From Paracoccus methylarcula (lineage in GTDB: Bacteria; Pseudomonadota; Alphaproteobacteria; Rhodobacterales; Rhodobacteraceae): a stretch of 64,000 nucleotides of DNA. Below, piece by piece: positions 49,100 through 58,591 of this stretch; position 1 is the stretch's first letter, and each line of letters begins with the position of its first letter. Position numbers and translations under genes: made by a program. The DNA lies in the NCBI RefSeq assembly GCF_003007735.2, contig NZ_PXNQ02000002.1, positions 1-64,000 on the forward strand, read 5' to 3'. The notes under the pieces are model-generated. The model did no database searches, was not told where the DNA came from, and saw nothing but the letters and a program-made list of their open reading frames with translations.

Positions 49100-49692
49100 A
49101 ACGCCGCCCGGACGCGAGCAGCCACGTCCTCGATGCTGCCGCCGCCATCGATCAGCCGGACGCGGCCGGGATATTCCCGCGCAAGGGATCGGAACCCCGC
49201 CGCCAGGTTTTGCTGGAATTCCAGCCCGAGGCTTTCGAAGCGATCCTCCCTGCCGCCGCGGGCATTGCCGCGGGCCAGCGCCGTCGCCGGGTCGATATCG
49301 ATCACGAATGTCCGGTCGGGCTCCATCGCGATCGTCAATTCGTGCAGGCGGTCCACCATGCTCCGCAATTCACCCCGCGCCGTGCCCTGGTAGACGCGGG
49401 TGGAATCGGCGAAACGGTCGGTGATGACGGTCTTGCCCTCGGCCAGGGCCGGCCGGATCACCCGTTCAAGGTGATCGCGGCGGGCGGCGGTGAAGAGCAG
49501 GCATTCGGTCTTGGCCGACCAGCGTTCGCCCGCGCCCTCGACCAGCAGCCGGCGAATCTCCTCGGCTCCCTCGCTGCCACCGGGTTCGCGGGTCAATACG
49601 GTCTCGTGCCCCTCAGTCCGCAGGGCCTCGGCCAGAAGCCTTGCCTGGGTAGACTTGCCGCAGCCGTCGATCCCTTCGAAACTCAGGAACAT
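49096..49692 (-). CDS. tmk: Thymidylate kinase
   Basis: A 198-residue kinase that makes dTDP from dTMP. It has the P-loop FEGIDGCGKSTQ (about 4-15), the TREPGGSEGAE block, and DRFADSTRVYQGTAR. Length is typical. Its ATG shares one base with the D-alanyl-D-alanine carboxypeptidase stop (TGATG) and its stop overlaps holB. Confidence 0.97.
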   Translation of the reverse strand: MFLSFEGIDGCGKSTQARLLAEALRTEGHETVLTREPGGSEGAEEIRRLLVEGAGERWSAKTECLLFTAARRDHLERVIRPALAEGKTVITDRFADSTRVYQGTARGELRSMVDRLHELTIAMEPDRTFVIDIDPATALARGNARGGREDRFESLGLEFQQNLAAGFRSLAREYPGRVRLIDGGGSIEDVAARVRAAL

Positions 49693-50837
49693 CAGCCGCC
49701 CACGGCGTCGATGGCCTTGCTGCCAAGCCGCATCACCGCGCCCTTCATCCGGCCCATGAACCCTGCCTCGGGCACGTCCTGCGCGGCAAGCAGCGGCGTG
49801 ACCGCATCCTTGGCACCCGGCACGGTCACCACCAGTTGTCCCAATTGATCGCCCTTGGCGATGGGGGCGGGGATGGGCGAGTTATAGACCGCTTCGACCT
49901 TGACCTGATCCTGTGCCCCTGCGGGGATCAGCACATTGACACCGTCCTTCGTGGTCAGCCCCACGCGCGATGCGGTGCCCAGCCAGACCGGAACCTCGAC
50001 CACGGTTTCACCGCCCGGCACCAGCGTTTCCATGGTGAACTGGCGAAAGGCCCAGTTCACGATCCGCTCGGCCTCCTCGGCGCGGGCGGTGTCGGTTGGC
50101 AATCCGGTAATGACGAAGATCACCCGGCGGCCATCCTGCACCGCCGAGCCGACCAGCCCGTAACCGGCCTCTTGGGTATGGCCCGTCTTCAGCCCATCCG
50201 CGCCGATCCCCAGCTTCAGCAGCGGGTTGCGGTTGAAACGGTTCGCCGGGGCGCGGTTGTCAAAGGGAAACTCGGTCAGGGCGAAATTCTTGTACAGGTC
50301 GGGGAAATCGCGGATCAGGTGCGTGGCCAGGATGCCCAGGTCATGGGCGGTCATCCGGTGGCGGGGCTGGGGCCAGCCGGAAGCATTGGCAAAGACCGAA
50401 TTGGTCAGTCCCAGTTCCTTGCCCTTTTCCGTCATCTGCCGGGCGAACGCCTCTTCGGTGCCGGCCAGCCCCTCGGCCACGACGACACAGGCGTCATTGC
50501 CCGACAGCACGATAATGCCCTTGATCAGCTCTTCCACGGTGGGGCGGTCCTGCTCGTTCAGGAACATCGTCGAGCCACCCATCTGCCGCGCCTTGGTCGA
50601 GACCGGCAGACGCGTGTCCAACTGCACGCGCCCTTCCTGCAGTGCCTCGAACAGCATGTAGACCGTCATCAGCTTGGACATCGAGGCCGGAGGAACCGGC
50701 TGGTCGGCATTCTTTTCCATCAGCACGGTACTGGTCGCCATGTCATAGACCCAGGCCGTTCCGGCATTCGTATCGAATGCCTGTGCCGGTGCGGCCAGGG
50801 TCAGCAGGGCGATGAGCCTCAGCAGGAAAGCGCGCAT
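49692..50837 (-). CDS. dacC: D-alanyl-D-alanine carboxypeptidase (penicillin-binding protein 5/6 type)
   Basis: A 381-residue exported serine peptidase that trims the terminal D-Ala from peptidoglycan stem peptides. It has a signal peptide (1-20, ending APAQA), the active-site SMSK (Ser52, Lys55), SGN (112-114) and KTG (217-219), then the C-terminal PBP5-like beta domain and a final amphipathic segment for membrane attachment. Start at 50837 with a nearby AAAGGACAT; the longer frame lacks a signal at its N-terminus. Confidence 0.96.
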   Translation of the reverse strand: MRAFLLRLIALLTLAAPAQAFDTNAGTAWVYDMATSTVLMEKNADQPVPPASMSKLMTVYMLFEALQEGRVQLDTRLPVSTKARQMGGSTMFLNEQDRPTVEELIKGIIVLSGNDACVVVAEGLAGTEEAFARQMTEKGKELGLTNSVFANASGWPQPRHRMTAHDLGILATHLIRDFPDLYKNFALTEFPFDNRAPANRFNRNPLLKLGIGADGLKTGHTQEAGYGLVGSAVQDGRRVIFVITGLPTDTARAEEAERIVNWAFRQFTMETLVPGGETVVEVPVWLGTASRVGLTTKDGVNVLIPAGAQDQVKVEAVYNSPIPAPIAKGDQLGQLVVTVPGAKDAVTPLLAAQDVPEAGFMGRMKGAVMRLGSKAIDAVGG

Positions 50838-50951
50838 GAGATGTCCTTTGCCTGTTTGCCCATGATGATTACTATAAGGGCGCTGCTGCCGCAACGCGGC
50901 TCGGCATGGCGACAGGTGAATTTGAATGCAATTTTATCGATGGGAGGTCAC

Positions 50952-51410
50952 ATGACCCTGTCTGACAAGGATATGGATTTCACTGTCTGGGCGATCATGG
51001 ACGTGCCGCCCGGGCGCGCCTATGAGGCTGTCGCCGATCCCGACCAGCTCGGCCGGCATTTCACCATGGGTGGTGCCAAAGGGCGGATGGAGTCCGGCGC
51101 GACCGTCACATGGGAATTCGCCGATTTCCCGGGGCCTTTCGATGTGCAGGTGGTCGAGGCCGATGCACCGCGCCTGATCGCGTTCGACTGGCCGCATCCG
51201 ACAGGCAAGGGCAGCAATCGCGTGACCTTCCGCTTCGAGCCGCTGGACGGAAACCGCTGCAAGGTCAGCGTTACCGAAACGGGCTGGAGCGCCGATCCGG
51301 CGGGGCTGGGCGCGGCCTATGGGAACTGCATGGGCTGGTCCCACATGCTGGCGGCGATGAAGGCATGGCTGGATCACGGCATCCAGCTCCGTCCGGGGAT
51401 GTTCCGCTAG
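50952..51410 (+). CDS. SRPBCC/AHSA1-family protein
   Basis: A 152-residue Bet v 1-like protein: DVPPGRAYEAVADPDQLGRH, GATVTWEFADFPGPFDVQV, NRVTFRFEPLDGNRC and a C-terminal WSHMLAAMKAWLDHGI. It has the usual hydrophobic-cavity fold; role unknown. Start at 50952 after GGGAGG. A second SRPBCC protein lies at 39761; the two are only distantly similar. Confidence 0.9.
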   Translation: MTLSDKDMDFTVWAIMDVPPGRAYEAVADPDQLGRHFTMGGAKGRMESGATVTWEFADFPGPFDVQVVEADAPRLIAFDWPHPTGKGSNRVTFRFEPLDGNRCKVSVTETGWSADPAGLGAAYGNCMGWSHMLAAMKAWLDHGIQLRPGMFR

Positions 51411-51466
51411 GGCAACGAGACCGGCCACGGCACCCCGAATTCGACATCTCCGAAAACTCTGCGCCC

Positions 51467-51565
51467 CTTCTTCATGTAAATATCCCACGGGGGCGCCGGC
51501 CGGTCGCGCCACTGGTTCGAGAGACCTGCCGGCGACGGGGTGTGAAACCCCCAGCCATCGCCGGA
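51467..51565. repeat. Dispersed intergenic repeat, long copy B
   Basis: About 100 bp, aligned end to end with 7073-7171 at close to 90% identity by eye, with CTTCTTCATGTAAATATCCC at its left and GAAACCCCCAGCCATCGC at its right. It lies between the convergent SRPBCC and mannitol dehydrogenase genes. Confidence 0.85.
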
Positions 51566-51683
51566 GGCGGCTCCACCCGTTTCGGTTCAGACCCAAAAGC
51601 CGCCAAAAAACGCGCGGGCGGCAGGAGGAGCACCGCCCGCGCCTCGCCGGGTGATCGTTTGCTGTTCGGCGCAGATTGCGCCT

Positions 51684-53153
51684 CTACCCGCCGAGATAGC
51701 TTTCGATCGCGGCGCGGGTGCCGTTCTCGTGAAGCGATGTCAACCTGCGCGCGAAAGCCTCCTGAAAACGCCTGTCATCGGCCAGCGGACCGAAGACGGT
51801 GCGGTTTTCAAGGAATGCCAGAGGGTTTTCGCGTGCGGCGAGGGCGCGTTCGCGCAGGGCTTCGTGATTGTCGTCATTTGGTGCGATCTCACCGCCCGCC
51901 TCGTCGCGGCGTTCGCAATAGCGGCACCAGAAGGCGACCTCCTGGGCCAGCCCTTCGATGGCGTGCCCATCGCGCAGTGCATCGCCGATGGTGGGCAGGA
52001 TGAATTTCGGCTGCCGGTTCGAGCCGTCGAGGCAAAGGCGCGCCACGGTGTCGCCGATCTCGGGATTGGCGAAGCGGTTCACGATCAGTTCCAGGTAATC
52101 GCCGTAATCCACGCCGTCGATGGGGGCGAGCGTGGGGATGATCTCGCGGGTTTCCAGCGCCCGCAGCCATGCCTCGATCTGCGGGTCGGCCATGGCTTCG
52201 TGGACGAAATGGTGCCCCAGCAGCGCGGCGGGATAGGCGATGGCCGCATGCCCGCCATTGAGGATGCGCAGTTTCATCAATTCGTGGCGGCTGACATCGG
52301 CGACGAATTCCGCACCGGCCTTTTCCAGCGGCGGGCGGCCTTGCGGAAAATTGTCTTCGAGCACCCATTGCCGGAAGGGTTCGCAGACCACCGGGGCCGC
52401 GTCGCTGATGCCGAAGCGGTCGCGGACCAGCGCCCGTTCGCGGTCCGAGGTGGCGGGGGTGATGCAATCGACCATGGAATTCGGGAAGGCGACGTTTTCC
52501 CGCACCCAGTTGCCGAATCCGGGATCGGAAAGCTGCGCGAGGCCGGTCACGGTGCGGGCGCAGACATGGCCGTTCTCCGGCAGGTTGTCGCAGGACATGA
52601 CGGTGAAGGGCGGGATGCCCGCCGCCTCGCGGCGGCGCAGGGCGGCAAGGATCATGCCGAACACGCTTTGCGGGGCCTCGGGATTGGCGGCGTCATGGGC
52701 CATGTCGGGATGGGCGGCGTCGAAACCGCCGGTCTGCGCGTCCACGTAATAGCCGCCCTCGGTGATCGTCAGCGAGACGATACGGATCGCCGGGTCGGAC
52801 ATGGCGGCGATGACGGGTTCCGGCTTGACCTCGACGAAATCCACCATCGAGCCGATGATCCGGGCGTTCAGCCCCTTTGGGTCAAGTTCGACCAGCGTGG
52901 TCAGCCAGTCCTGCGCCTGCAGGTTTTCGCGCATGGCGGCGTCGCCGGGGCGCACGCCCGCGCCGACCAGCGCCCAGTCATGGCCCTCGCCCTGTTCGAA
53001 CAGGCGGTCGAGATACCAGGCCATATGCGCGCGGTGGAAATTGCCGACGCCGACATGCAGGATGCCGGGCCGCAGGGCCGCGCGGTCATAGCCGGGGCGG
53101 CTGACGTCGGCCGCCAGATCGTTGAGTGTGGATTGCGACAGGGCAATAGCCAT
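51684..53153 (-). CDS. mtlK: Mannitol dehydrogenase family (polyol) NAD-dependent dehydrogenase
   Basis: A 489-residue long-chain polyol dehydrogenase: LHVGVGNFHRAHMAWYLD (NAD site), SLTITEGGYYVDAQTG, SCDNLPENG, MVDCITPAT and the catalytic KLRILNGGHAAIAY. It oxidises mannitol, arabitol or sorbitol to the ketose. Last gene of the ABC polyol operon, 88 bases after the ATPase. Start at 53153 by similarity; the longer frame overlaps the intergenic space. Confidence 0.92.
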   Translation of the reverse strand: MAIALSQSTLNDLAADVSRPGYDRAALRPGILHVGVGNFHRAHMAWYLDRLFEQGEGHDWALVGAGVRPGDAAMRENLQAQDWLTTLVELDPKGLNARIIGSMVDFVEVKPEPVIAAMSDPAIRIVSLTITEGGYYVDAQTGGFDAAHPDMAHDAANPEAPQSVFGMILAALRRREAAGIPPFTVMSCDNLPENGHVCARTVTGLAQLSDPGFGNWVRENVAFPNSMVDCITPATSDRERALVRDRFGISDAAPVVCEPFRQWVLEDNFPQGRPPLEKAGAEFVADVSRHELMKLRILNGGHAAIAYPAALLGHHFVHEAMADPQIEAWLRALETREIIPTLAPIDGVDYGDYLELIVNRFANPEIGDTVARLCLDGSNRQPKFILPTIGDALRDGHAIEGLAQEVAFWCRYCERRDEAGGEIAPNDDNHEALRERALAARENPLAFLENRTVFGPLADDRRFQEAFARRLTSLHENGTRAAIESYLGG

Positions 53154-53241
53154 TGCGGAGCCTTTCGTCAGGGTGCCTTGGGAAAAGGCATGTTCGGTCA
53201 TCTCGGAACAAGGCGGCGGCGTGACCGCCGCCATGTCCCGA

Positions 53242-54243
53242 TTACATGCGGTCGCCGTTCTTGTCGAAACGGTGTATCTTGTCCTCGGCGGGGCTCAACC
53301 AGATCTCGTCGCCATGGCGGAATGCCACCTCGCCATCGGCACGGACGGTGACGGCATCCGCCAGCCCGGTATCCTCGACGTAGAAGAAGCTGTCCGAGCC
53401 CAGATGTTCGGACACGCCGATCCGCCCTTTCCATTTGCCGCCATCGGCAGAGACCGAGATATGTTCGGGCCGCACACCGATGGTCTCGGCGCCGTATTCC
53501 GCCGCTGCCGCGCCCGTGAACAGGTTCATCCTCGGGCTGCCGATGAAGCCTGCGACAAAGACATTGCGGGGACTGCGATAGAGTTCCAACGGGCTGCCGA
53601 CCTGCTCGATCCGGCCCGCCTGCAGGACGACGATCTTGTCGGCCATGGTCATCGCCTCGACCTGGTCATGGGTCACGTAGATCATCGTGGTCTTCAGGCG
53701 GTTATGCAGCTCGCTGATCTCCAGCCGCATGCCGACCCGCAGGGCCGCATCCAGGTTGGACAGCGGTTCGTCGAACAGGAAGGCCGAGGGTTCGCGCACG
53801 ATGGCCCGGCCGATGGCGACGCGCTGGCGCTGACCGCCCGAAAGCTGGCCCGGGCGGCGGTCCAGGTAGTCGGTCAGGTTCAGTGCCTTTGCCGCCGAAT
53901 CGATCCGGCGTTTCTGCTCGGCCTCGTCGATGCCCGCCATCTTCATCGGGAAGGCGATATTCTTGCGCACCGACATATGCGGGTAAAGCGCATATGACTG
54001 GAACACCATGGCCAATCCGCGTTTGGCCGGGGAGGCCTGGGTGGCATCCGATCCATCGATCACGATCTTGCCGCCCGTGACGTCCTCCAGCCCCGCGATC
54101 AGGCGCAGGAGCGTGGATTTTCCGCAGCCCGAGGGACCGACGAAGACGACGAATTCGCCATCCTCGATGGTCAGGTCCAGCGGCGGGATGACCTCGACTT
54201 CGCCGAAGCTCTTGGCGACATTTTCAAGGGTGATTTGTCCCAT
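53242..54243 (-). CDS. smoK: Polyol ABC transporter ATPase (SmoK/MalK type)
   Basis: A 333-residue ATPase of the MalK/UgpC group: Walker [16 protein letters not shown]-loop region [11 protein letters not shown], signature [19 protein letters not shown], Walker [13 protein letters not shown] and H-loop [12 protein letters not shown]-terminal TOBE regulatory domain follows (IGVRPEHI). It powers import of mannitol, sorbitol or related polyols with the two permeases and the binding protein. Confidence 0.95.
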   Translation of the reverse strand: MGQITLENVAKSFGEVEVIPPLDLTIEDGEFVVFVGPSGCGKSTLLRLIAGLEDVTGGKIVIDGSDATQASPAKRGLAMVFQSYALYPHMSVRKNIAFPMKMAGIDEAEQKRRIDSAAKALNLTDYLDRRPGQLSGGQRQRVAIGRAIVREPSAFLFDEPLSNLDAALRVGMRLEISELHNRLKTTMIYVTHDQVEAMTMADKIVVLQAGRIEQVGSPLELYRSPRNVFVAGFIGSPRMNLFTGAAAAEYGAETIGVRPEHISVSADGGKWKGRIGVSEHLGSDSFFYVEDTGLADAVTVRADGEVAFRHGDEIWLSPAEDKIHRFDKNGDRM

Positions 54244-54255
54244 TGTTCTTCTCCG

Positions 54256-55086
54256 TTACTTCACGGCGCCGAAGGTCAGGCCGCGGACGAGTTGCTTCTG
54301 GCTGAACCAGCCGAGGATCAGGATCGGGGCGATGGCCATGGTCGAGGCCGCGCTGAGTTTCGCGTAGAACAGGCCCTGCGGCGACGAGAAGCTGGCGATG
54401 AAGGCCGTCAATGGCGCGGCATTCGTGGTCGTCAGGTTCAGCGTCCAGAAGGCCTCGTTCCATGCGAGGATCACGTTGAGCAGCAATGTCGAGGCGATGC
54501 CCGGCACGGCCATCGGCGTCAGCACATGGATGATCTCGTTGCGCAGATTGGCGCCGTCCATCCGCGCGGCCTCCAGGATCTCCCCGGGGATCTCGCGGAA
54601 ATAGGTGAACAGCATCCAGACGATGATCGGCAGGTTCATCAGCATCATGATGATGACCAGCGCGGTGCGCGTATCCAGAAGCCCCATGCTGCGCAGCCCC
54701 AGGTAAACCGGCACCAGGACGCCCACCGCTGGCATCATCTTGGTGGACAGCATCCACATCAGCACGTTCTTGGTGTTCTTCGTGGGCTGGAAGGCCATCG
54801 ACCAGGCGGCGGGAATGGCCACGGCCAGCCCCAGAAGTGTCGAGCCGATCGAGATCACCACCGAGTTCATGAAATAGCGGGCGTAATCCGAGCGGGTATT
54901 GACGTCGATATAGTTCTGCAGCGTCCAGTCGAAATTGAACCAGACCGGGGGCGAGGCGATGGCCGTGGCCTCGGTCTTGAAGGATGTCAGCACGGTCCAG
55001 ATGATCGGGAAGGAGATCAGGATCCCGATACCCCATGCGGCGACGGTGACGAGGGCGCGCTGGCCCGTTGTGGTTTGTCTCGCCAT
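54256..55086 (-). CDS. smoG: Polyol ABC transporter permease (SmoG/MalG type)
   Basis: A 276-residue membrane protein with about six segments and the ABC-permease EAA loop EILEAARMDGANLRNEI. MalG-type second permease of the pair. It ends 12 bases before the ATPase and starts one base after the first permease stop. Confidence 0.94.
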   Translation of the reverse strand: MARQTTTGQRALVTVAAWGIGILISFPIIWTVLTSFKTEATAIASPPVWFNFDWTLQNYIDVNTRSDYARYFMNSVVISIGSTLLGLAVAIPAAWSMAFQPTKNTKNVLMWMLSTKMMPAVGVLVPVYLGLRSMGLLDTRTALVIIMMLMNLPIIVWMLFTYFREIPGEILEAARMDGANLRNEIIHVLTPMAVPGIASTLLLNVILAWNEAFWTLNLTTTNAAPLTAFIASFSSPQGLFYAKLSAASTMAIAPILILGWFSQKQLVRGLTFGAVK

Positions 55087-55087
55087 G

Positions 55088-55957
55088 TCAGAGCTCCAGG
55101 TTCTTGCCGACCGCGCGCATCAGGAAGAAGGCGACGATATTGGCGATGATGACGGCGATCACCCCTCCGGCCGCGCCCATGCCAGCGTCGAATTGCTTGA
55201 GCGAGACGTTGTAGATCATGAAGGGGATATTGGTGGAGGCATAGCCCGGACCGCCTGCCGTGGTGACGTAGATCTCGGCGAAGACCGCCAGAAGGAAGAT
55301 CGTCTGGATCAGCACGACCACGGTGATCGAGCGGGTCAGATGCGGCAGGGTCAGGTAGATGAACCGGCTGAGCCAGCCCGCGCCGTCCATCTCGGCGGCT
55401 TCCATCTGTTCGCTGTCGAGCGATTGCAGCGCCGTCAGCAGGATCAGCGTGGCAAAGGGCAGCCATGCCCACGCGACCATGATGGTGATGGACAGAAGCG
55501 GCAGGGTGGAGAGGAAATCCACCGGCTGCAGGCCGAATGCGCGGAAGAGATGCGCAAACAGCCCGTTGACCGGGTTCATGAACATGTTCTTCCACACCAG
55601 CGCCGAGACCGTCGGCATGACGAAGAAGGGCGAGATCACCAGGATGCGGACAATGCCCTGGCCCCAGAACTCCATGTTCAGCAGAAGCGCAAGCAGGATG
55701 CCGCCGATGGTTGTGATCGCCAGCACGCCCAGCACCAGCACCAGCGTGTTGACCAGCGCCGGGATGAAGGCCGGGTCGGTCAGGAAATAGTAGTAATTCT
55801 CGAACCCGGTCCAGGAAGCGGGTGGGGTCAGGATATTGTAGCGGAGGAACGAGAAATAGATCGTCGTCCCGAGCGGAATGATCATCCACGCCAGAAGCAG
55901 GATCACGGATGGCGAGATCATCAGCCGCGCCGCCTTATGCGCACGTTGCGTGGCCAT
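55088..55957 (-). CDS. smoF: Polyol ABC transporter permease (SmoF/MalF type)
   Basis: A 289-residue membrane protein with about six segments, with LLALLLNMEFWGQGIVRI and the EAA loop EQMEAAEMDGAGWLSRF. MalF-type first permease. Separated from the upstream binding-protein gene by about 205 bp that hold a hairpin and the short repeat motif. Confidence 0.94.
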   Translation of the reverse strand: MATQRAHKAARLMISPSVILLLAWMIIPLGTTIYFSFLRYNILTPPASWTGFENYYYFLTDPAFIPALVNTLVLVLGVLAITTIGGILLALLLNMEFWGQGIVRILVISPFFVMPTVSALVWKNMFMNPVNGLFAHLFRAFGLQPVDFLSTLPLLSITIMVAWAWLPFATLILLTALQSLDSEQMEAAEMDGAGWLSRFIYLTLPHLTRSITVVVLIQTIFLLAVFAEIYVTTAGGPGYASTNIPFMIYNVSLKQFDAGMGAAGGVIAVIIANIVAFFLMRAVGKNLEL

Positions 55958-56018
55958 GGGGCAATTCCTTCAGGTTGTGCCGGGCCGGGTCCGGGGCTTG
56001 TTGCGTCCCGCGATGGCC

Positions 56019-56037
56019 GGGGGGCTGTCTGCCCCCC
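56019..56037 (-). terminator. Intercistronic hairpin after the binding-protein gene
   Basis: GGGGGG (56019-56024), CTGTCTG loop, CCCCCC (56032-56037). It lies between the binding-protein stop (56163) and the first permease, where such hairpins usually raise binding-protein mRNA over permease mRNA. No T run. Confidence 0.5.
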
Positions 56038-56040
56038 GCG

Positions 56041-56070
56041 CCCCCCGAGGATATTTGCCTGAAGAAGAAG
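56041..56070 (+). repeat. Dispersed intergenic repeat, short copy
   Basis: CCCCCCGAGGATATTTGCCT then GAAGAAGAAG, matching 17765-17794 in all but the 4-base spacer. Located between the polyol binding-protein gene and the permease gene. Confidence 0.75.
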
Positions 56071-56162
56071 GGGGCGGGACGGGACGCCGTTTGGTGGAGC
56101 CGGCATGAAAGCGGGGTTGGGCCGACCGGGATCGAGCGAGCCGTTCCGGTCGGCCGGGCTGC

Positions 56163-57479
56163 TTACTTGGGATAGCCTGCGCGGCGCATTTCTCGCGTGG
56201 CGGTGGCTTGCGCGGCGGTCAGAGCCTCTTCGACGCTGGTCTGGCCGGTGACGGCGGCCGAGAAGAGCTGGCCGATGGTGGTGGCGATGCCCTGGAATTC
56301 CGGGATCGCGACATATTGCGCGCCGACATAGGGCACTTCGTCCACGGTCGGGCTGCCCGGATTGGCCGAGTTGATCGCCGCCAGGGTCATCTCGGCGAAG
56401 GGTGCGACCTCGGTATATTCCGGGTTCTCGTAAAGGGACGTGCGGGTGCCGGGAGGCACGGCGAGCCAACCCTCCTTCTCGGCCACCAGTTCGGTATAAC
56501 CCTTGGAGGTCGCCCATTCGATGAAGGTCTGCGCGGCCTCTGGATTTTCCGAGCTGGCCGGGATTGCCAGCGACCAGGCCCAGAGCCAGTTGGCCTTTTG
56601 CCCGCCCTCGGCGCTTGGGGCCTGGGCGAAGCCGACCTTGTCGGCGACGGTCGAATCGTCGGGATCGGTCACGAAACCCGCTGCGACCGTGGCATCGTAC
56701 CACATGCCGCATTTGCCGGTCTGGAACAGCGCGAGATTCTCGTTGAAGCCGTTGGTGGAGGCGCCGGGAGGGCCGTAATTGCCCATCACATCGACGTAAT
56801 AGCTCATCGCGGCGTTCCAGGCCGGTTGATCGAATTGCGGAACCCATTCCGCATCGAACCATTTGCCGCCGAAGGAATTCGCCATCGAGGTCAGAAGCGC
56901 CATGTTCTCGCCCCAACCGGCCTTGCCACGCAGGCAGATGCCATAGACGCCGTTATCGGGATCATGCATCGCCTCGGCGGCCTGGCGGATGAAATCCCAT
57001 GTCGGCTCTTCGGGCATCTCCAGCCCGGCGGCCTCCATCAGGTCGGTGCGATACATCACCATGGCGCTTTCGCCATAGAAGGGGGCGGCGTAAAGCGTGC
57101 CGTCGACGCTCAGCGCTTCGCGGATCGCGGGCAGCAGGTCATCGACATCGTATTCGGCGCTCATCTCGAGCGGCTTGAGCCAGTCCTGCCCGCCCCAGAT
57201 CGGAACCTCGTAGGTGCCGATGGTCATCACGTCATACTGGCCGCCATTGGTGGCGATGTCGGTGGTGACCTTCTCGCGCAGGACGTTTTCCTCCAGCGTC
57301 ACCCATTCGATCTTGATGCCGGGATGGGCCGCTTCGAATTCGCCGGTCAGGCCCTGCATGCGGATCATGTCGCCATTGTTCACGGTGGCGACGGTCAGCG
57401 TCACGTCCTGTGCTGCCGCGAGACCGGCCGAGGTGCAAAGCGCGGTTGCACCCATCAGGATGCGGAAAGTCGTGGTCAT
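56163..57479 (-). CDS. smoE: Polyol ABC transporter substrate-binding protein (SmoE type)
   Basis: A 438-residue periplasmic binding protein with a signal peptide (1-23, ending AAAQD). The mature part begins VTLTVATVNNGDMIRMQGLT and has the extracellular-solute-binding family 1 pattern: YDVMTIGTYEVPIWGGQ, FYGESAMVMYRTDLMEAAG, LFQTGKCGMWYDATVAAGF. It captures a polyol and delivers it to the permeases. Start at 57479; an upstream frame is open without a signal sequence. The 155-bp upstream gap may hold its promoter. Confidence 0.95.
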   Translation of the reverse strand: MTTTFRILMGATALCTSAGLAAAQDVTLTVATVNNGDMIRMQGLTGEFEAAHPGIKIEWVTLEENVLREKVTTDIATNGGQYDVMTIGTYEVPIWGGQDWLKPLEMSAEYDVDDLLPAIREALSVDGTLYAAPFYGESAMVMYRTDLMEAAGLEMPEEPTWDFIRQAAEAMHDPDNGVYGICLRGKAGWGENMALLTSMANSFGGKWFDAEWVPQFDQPAWNAAMSYYVDVMGNYGPPGASTNGFNENLALFQTGKCGMWYDATVAAGFVTDPDDSTVADKVGFAQAPSAEGGQKANWLWAWSLAIPASSENPEAAQTFIEWATSKGYTELVAEKEGWLAVPPGTRTSLYENPEYTEVAPFAEMTLAAINSANPGSPTVDEVPYVGAQYVAIPEFQGIATTIGQLFSAAVTGQTSVEEALTAAQATATREMRRAGYPK

Positions 57480-57634
57480 GATATCCTCCCTTACGGTTTG
57501 AGCAAATGCCAATCCGATGGGCAAATACTCGCAGAAAGTCAAATCCCTGTCAATCGGGAGTTCCAAACAGCTACAGGCGAAGCCCGAAGACTCGCCTGTA
57601 AGATAATGAAACTGCTTGATTTGGTTCGGTTTGG

Positions 57635-58591
57635 TCAGGCCAGGAGACGTTCTGCCGTGGCCTCCGAGGTCACCAGCCCGTTGATCAGACGCCCGATCAA
57701 TGCCGCGCGAATCGCGGGCAGCTTGGCGGCACCCGATGCGATAGCGATCAGCGGATGCTCGCAGCCGCGCGGCAGCGGCGCAGAGGCGACGCGGCGGTTG
57801 AAGGCGCAATCGATGATATTGCCTTCGCGGTCATAGACCCAGCTCGTGATCTCTCCCGTGGCGCCGGCGCGGGCCAGTTCGGCCATCTCTGCGGCAGAGA
57901 CGAAACCATCGACATGGAGAGGTGCGCTTTCGTCCATCTGGCCCACGCCGACCACCGACAGATCGGCGTTGCGGCACAGTTCCAGCGTATTCCGCGCCGC
58001 TTCCTGTTCCTGCATCTGCGCCAGTTCACCGGGATGGCTGACCAGCACCGGCAAGGGATTGGGGTAATGCGGCGCGCCGATCCGCTCGGCCAGGTGAATG
58101 GTGGCGTTATAGGGAGAGGCAGCCCCGTCCGACATCATGTTGCCAAGCCGCGACGCGACCACGTGATGCGGGCAGGACATGCGCGGCAATTGCTCGACCA
58201 TGGCTTTCACCGCCCGGCCGGTGCCAAGGCTGATGACCCGGCGCTCGGGCGATTTCAGCGTCTTTTCCATCTCGGCCGCGGCGGCGATGGCGATGCCGGT
58301 CAGCAGGTCGGGCGCGCCGGGATCGGAGGGCACGACCTCGCAGCTGTTCAGGTCGTAGCGGTCGGTCAATGCGCGGGCGAGATCCATGCAGCGGGCGATG
58401 GGATGATCGAGCCGGACCTTGATCAGCTTTTCGCTGACCGCCATCGCCACCAGCCGCTGCGCGCTTTGCCGCGAGACGCCCAGCTTGCGGGCGATTTCGT
58501 CCTGCGTGTTGCCCGCGACGTAATAGAGCCATCCGGCGCGGGCGGCATCGTCCAGCCGCGTGGTGTCGGGCGTGAAACGTCCTGTGCTCAC
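57635..58591 (-). CDS. smoC: SorC/DeoR-type sugar-binding transcriptional regulator (SmoC type)
   Basis: A 318-residue regulator: N-terminal helix-turn-helix (YVAGNTQDEIARKLGVSRQS then AQRLVAM) and a SorC-type sugar-binding domain (RRVISLGTGRAVKAMVEQLP and VVGVGQMDESAPL). It likely controls the polyol genes in response to a phosphorylated or free sugar. It overlaps the HAD gene stop by 4 bases, so both lie at the head of the operon. Confidence 0.92.
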   Translation of the reverse strand: MSTGRFTPDTTRLDDAARAGWLYYVAGNTQDEIARKLGVSRQSAQRLVAMAVSEKLIKVRLDHPIARCMDLARALTDRYDLNSCEVVPSDPGAPDLLTGIAIAAAAEMEKTLKSPERRVISLGTGRAVKAMVEQLPRMSCPHHVVASRLGNMMSDGAASPYNATIHLAERIGAPHYPNPLPVLVSHPGELAQMQEQEAARNTLELCRNADLSVVGVGQMDESAPLHVDGFVSAAEMAELARAGATGEITSWVYDREGNIIDCAFNRRVASAPLPRGCEHPLIAIASGAAKLPAIRAALIGRLINGLVTSEATAERLLA